From an uncultured Bacteroidales bacterium (GTDB lineage Bacteria > Bacteroidota > Bacteroidia > Bacteroidales > UBA932): DNA of 8,609 bases. The stretch is from NCBI GenBank assembly GCA_947305045.1, contig CAMZCW010000090.1, positions 1-8,609 on the forward strand, given 5' to 3'. Positions 7,081-8,609 of this stretch are shown here, in pieces. Numbering within the stretch: position 1 is the first letter of the stretch; each line of letters begins with the position of its first letter. The position numbers were made by a program, and so were the translations under genes. The notes below the pieces were generated by a model, which saw only the letters and a list, made by a program, of their open reading frames with translations, was not told where the DNA came from and ran no database searches.

Positions 7081-7428
7081 ATGTACAAATCCTATTATGT
7101 CTATATTGTTTCCAATTCTATTGGTTCGGTTTATTATACTGGTGTGACCAATAATTTGGAGCGGAGAATACTAGAACATAAGAGTGGATCTTATGCTGGT
7201 TTTACCAAGAAGTATAATTGTAATAAACTATTATACTTTGAAGTTTTCTCCGATATAGATCAAGCTATAGAAAGAGAAAAGAAGGTAAAGAAATTATCAA
7301 GAGTAAATAAGGACAAACTCATTGATAAGATTAACCTTGATAGGAGAGATCTTTTTAATGAGATACGCTCGGGCTTCGCCCTCGGTATGACAGGGGAAAC
7401 TACCAGCCCTGGGGGTAATTCATGGTGA
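7081..7428 (+). CDS. Single-domain GIY-YIG endonuclease-like protein (COG2827/UPF0213 type)
   Basis: Small predicted DNA nuclease, 115 aa. The GIY-YIG core covers residues 4-93: YYVYIV (5-10) and YYTGVTNNLERR (18-29) are the two signature strands plus catalytic-type arginine. H33 and E64/E66 in QAIEREKKVKKL match the conserved helix with the metal-binding glutamate. The second signature reads YTG rather than YIG, as in many single-domain relatives. The gene is AT-rich (about 30% GC) and uses codons such as TAT, AAT, ATA and AAA, unlike its neighbours, which is a sign of transfer. It has no obvious promoter and starts right behind the left repeat arm, so it may be read from aguB transcripts. 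Residues 94-104 are encoded by the right repeat arm and the last 11 by flanking DNA antisense to aguA (29-bp overlap), so the tail is probably not functional sequence. Its biological role is unknown. Confidence 0.85.
   Translation: MYKSYYVYIVSNSIGSVYYTGVTNNLERRILEHKSGSYAGFTKKYNCNKLLYFEVFSDIDQAIEREKKVKKLSRVNKDKLIDKINLDRRDLFNEIRSGFALGMTGETTSPGGNSW
7359..7392 (-). repeat. Right inverted-repeat arm of the GIY-YIG unit
   Basis: Thirty-four bases that, read on the minus strand, begin TGTCATACCGAG and end TATCTCA like the left arm. The core is longer and contains the small hairpin GGGCTTCGCCC (7371-7381), framed by ATAC (7363-7366) and GTAT (7385-7388). The arm lies within the GIY-YIG reading frame and encodes residues 94-104. 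Confidence 0.8.
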
Positions 7429-8419
7429 TGCAATGGAGGCCGCCGTGGCCGGAGAGAAGGGCGCGGCAGTCAATGATTTCTACGGTGCGGTCCGGGAAGG
7501 CTTGTTGGAGCTGCCCGGCCGCTTTTTCGTCCAGCGGGGAGCCGGCGCCCGGCATGAGCACGGCGCCGTTCACGATCAGGAAGTTGGCGTAAGAGGCCGG
7601 CAGACGATAATCGTCCAGATACAGCGGCTCCGGAAGGGGCAGGGGAATGAGCCTGTACGGCTTCCCATCCAGCGTGTGGAAGCTGCGCAACTGCTCTTCC
7701 ATGGCCTTGAGGGGCGCATAATTCTCGTCCGCGGGGTTCTCGCAGGCGGTGTAGGCAATGGCGCCCGGGCTGCAGAAACGGGCCAGAATATCCACATGGC
7801 TGTCGGTATCGTCCCCGGCAATGCTGCCATGGTCCAGCCACAGGATGCGCTGCAGGCCAAAGGCCTTCTTGAGTCTTTCTTCAATCTCCTGCTGACTCAA
7901 GTACTCGTTGCGGTTGAGTGAGCACAGGCACTCGCTGGTGGCCATGAGGGTCCCGGCGCCATCGGTGTCGATACTGCCGCCCTCCAGCACAAAGGGACGC
8001 ATGTCCCGGTAGCGGACATCGGACGCAAAAGCGCCAGCCTTGTAGATGGTGCGCGTGATCTGGTTGTCCAGGTCTGCCCCGAACTTGAGGCCCCAGCCGT
8101 TGAAGACAAAGTCCTCGATGCATTTCTCGCCCTTGTCTCCCCATACGGAGATGGCGCCGTGGTCTCGGGCCCAGGTGTCATTGAGGGGACTTTCAACCAA
8201 ACGGACGTTGGGTGTGGGCTCCCAGCCACGGGCAGCTATGTCGGCAAGGCATTCTGCTTTGTTGCGGCATACAATCAGTAAGGGTTCATATTTAGTAATT
8301 GCTTTAGCAACAGCAACATAGCAATCCAATACCTGGGGGAGGGCATACCAGGCAGTGTCCTCGTGCGGCCAGGTGAGCTGCACGAATCCTTGTTTTTCCC
8401 ATTCGGCCGGAAGTCTCAT
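7400..8419 (-). CDS. aguA: Agmatine deiminase (AguA), peptidylarginine-deiminase-like fold
   Basis: Converts agmatine to N-carbamoylputrescine and ammonia, feeding AguB. The product is 339 aa, within the normal range (about 340-370). The guanidino-modifying fold is shown by WARDHG (83-88), the substrate Glu/Gly loop LEGGSIDTDG (145-154), HGSIAGDDTDSHVD (197-210) with catalytic-type H208, and GGLHCITMNYP (326-336) with nucleophile C330. The Porphyromonas peptidylarginine deiminase belongs to the same family, but there is no signal peptide and aguB is adjacent, so the agmatine enzyme is much more likely. The ATG at 8419 is 19 bases downstream of a TAnnTTTG box, with AAAGGAT just before it. The C-terminus ends three residues beyond MNYP; the GIY-YIG frame overlaps the last 29 bases on the other strand. 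Confidence 0.95.
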   Translation of the reverse strand: MRLPAEWEKQGFVQLTWPHEDTAWYALPQVLDCYVAVAKAITKYEPLLIVCRNKAECLADIAARGWEPTPNVRLVESPLNDTWARDHGAISVWGDKGEKCIEDFVFNGWGLKFGADLDNQITRTIYKAGAFASDVRYRDMRPFVLEGGSIDTDGAGTLMATSECLCSLNRNEYLSQQEIEERLKKAFGLQRILWLDHGSIAGDDTDSHVDILARFCSPGAIAYTACENPADENYAPLKAMEEQLRSFHTLDGKPYRLIPLPLPEPLYLDDYRLPASYANFLIVNGAVLMPGAGSPLDEKAAGQLQQAFPDRTVEIIDCRALLSGHGGLHCITMNYPQGW

Positions 8420-8438
8420 ATCCTTTATCCTTAGGGTA

Positions 8439-8446
8439 CAAAGATA
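8439..8446 (-). promoter_or_regulatory. aguA promoter, Bacteroidetes -7 box
   Basis: On the minus strand this reads TATCTTTG, an exact TAnnTTTG match 19 bases before the aguA ATG. No TTTG is found at the expected -33 position (about 8466-8470). That position overlaps the -7 box of the divergent gene. Confidence 0.65.
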
Positions 8447-8467
8447 CGGAATTTCTAAAAAAATTAG

Positions 8468-8475
8468 TAACTTTG
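8468..8475 (+). promoter_or_regulatory. Promoter -7 box of the acyl-CoA synthetase gene
   Basis: TAACTTTG is an exact TAnnTTTG match 30 bases before the ATG at 8506. The expected -33 position (about 8445-8448) falls on the aguA -7 box and shows no TTTG. The short inverted repeat GAGTT...AACTC (8477-8493) follows immediately. Confidence 0.6.
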
Positions 8476-8505
8476 TGAGTTGTACTTAAACTCTAACTTA
8501 TTTTT

Positions 8506-8609
8506 ATGATCAAAGTTTACCCCCATTATCTTCAGCGCCTGCAAGACGCAACCCGTAAATTTTGGGACAAACCCGCACTCAACACCCTGGGCGGAGAATC
8601 CTTCACCTA
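8506..8609 (+). CDS. Probable AMP-binding acyl-CoA synthetase, N-terminal fragment (3' end outside window)
   Basis: Only 34 residues are visible. They run from MIKVYPHYLQRLQDATRKFW to a segment reading KPALNTLGGESFTY. The pattern 'short helix, then D-x-PAL, then Gly-rich turn, then (S/T)(F/L)TY' is the usual N-terminus of ANL-superfamily enzymes, most often annotated as long-chain-fatty-acid-CoA ligase. These activate a carboxylic acid with ATP and transfer it to CoA. The catalytic P-loop and substrate-binding motifs are beyond the window, so the substrate, and even the choice between acyl-CoA ligase and another ANL enzyme, is open. The start codon is supported by a TAnnTTTG box 30 bases upstream and an AT-rich leader. 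It is transcribed divergently from aguA. Confidence 0.6.
   Translation, partial: MIKVYPHYLQRLQDATRKFWDKPALNTLGGESFT

Larger units (their letters stand above)
7048..7392. mobile_element. Candidate GIY-YIG inverted-repeat element (345 bp)
   Basis: A 345-bp block between aguB and aguA is bounded by imperfect inverted repeats: 12 of 12 outer bases (TGTCATACCGAG / CTCGGTATGACA) and 7 of 7 inner bases (TATCTCA / TGAGATA) are complementary, with unequal cores of 11 and 15 bases. It contains one ORF of about 30% GC (hand count of 7081-7360), against about 53% in a 60-base sample of adjacent aguB. It begins 7 bases after the aguB stop and ends 7 bases before the aguA stop, so it fits exactly into the intergenic gap. 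GGGG occurs at 7040-7043 and 7393-7396, but this is too short and not flush on the left, so a target duplication is not claimed. Mobility is inferred from composition and repeats; the alternative is an old resident gene with palindromic flanks. Confidence 0.5.

Noticed and set aside
7048..7392. CRISPR-like or attachment-site interpretation of the repeats
   Set aside because: There are only two copies, in inverted orientation around a gene, with no spacers, integrase or tRNA nearby.
7040..7396. GGGG on both sides of the GIY-YIG unit as a target-site duplication
   Set aside because: Four G residues are too little, and the left copy is separated from the repeat by TTAT, so the flanks are not flush.

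Overview
The window reads as a chromosomal segment of a Bacteroidota bacterium, most likely Bacteroidales (gut-type). The main reason is that five gene starts are preceded by the Bacteroidetes sigma-70 -7 element TAnnTTTG at short distance. Leaders are short or AT-rich and lack a strong Shine-Dalgarno, and the gene families (RLRD-type Rel, OmpA with coiled coil, AguA/AguB) fit that phylum. Most genes are around 53-58% GC by eye. One small gene is a clear exception at about 30%.

Layout. (1) 1-1661 (+): 3' part of a RelA/SpoT-family (p)ppGpp synthetase/hydrolase, cut by the window edge. (2) 1662-3857 (-): uvrB, the excision-repair damage-recognition helicase. Its stop codon abuts the rel stop codon with no base between them. 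(3) 3858-4008: divergent promoter region for uvrB (-) and an outer-membrane OmpA-family gene (+). (4) 4009-5232 (+): abundant-type OmpA-like porin/peptidoglycan anchor, followed by a strong intrinsic terminator. (5) 5317-7040 (+): a two-gene operon with its own promoter, encoding a HAD-superfamily phosphatase and AguB (N-carbamoylputrescine amidohydrolase), coupled through TAATG. (6) 7048-7392: an AT-rich insertion carrying a single-domain GIY-YIG nuclease gene, bounded by imperfect inverted repeats beginning TGTCATACCGAG. (7) 7400-8419 (-): AguA agmatine deiminase, convergent to aguB. (8) 8420-8505: tightly packed divergent promoters. (9) 8506-8609 (+): start of a probable AMP-binding acyl-CoA synthetase.

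Functionally, AguA and AguB make a two-step route from agmatine to putrescine (agmatine -> N-carbamoylputrescine -> putrescine + CO2 + NH3). The other genes are unrelated housekeeping functions: stringent response, DNA repair and envelope anchoring.

The most unusual item is the GIY-YIG unit between aguB and aguA. A low-GC nuclease ORF sits between palindrome-like inverted repeats. It has no stop codon of its own inside the repeats and reads through the right repeat into the antisense of aguA. It looks like a small, possibly mobile or repeat-propagating element, by analogy with REP/RAYT pairs but with a different nuclease. This is inference from one copy; genome-wide copy counts would decide it.
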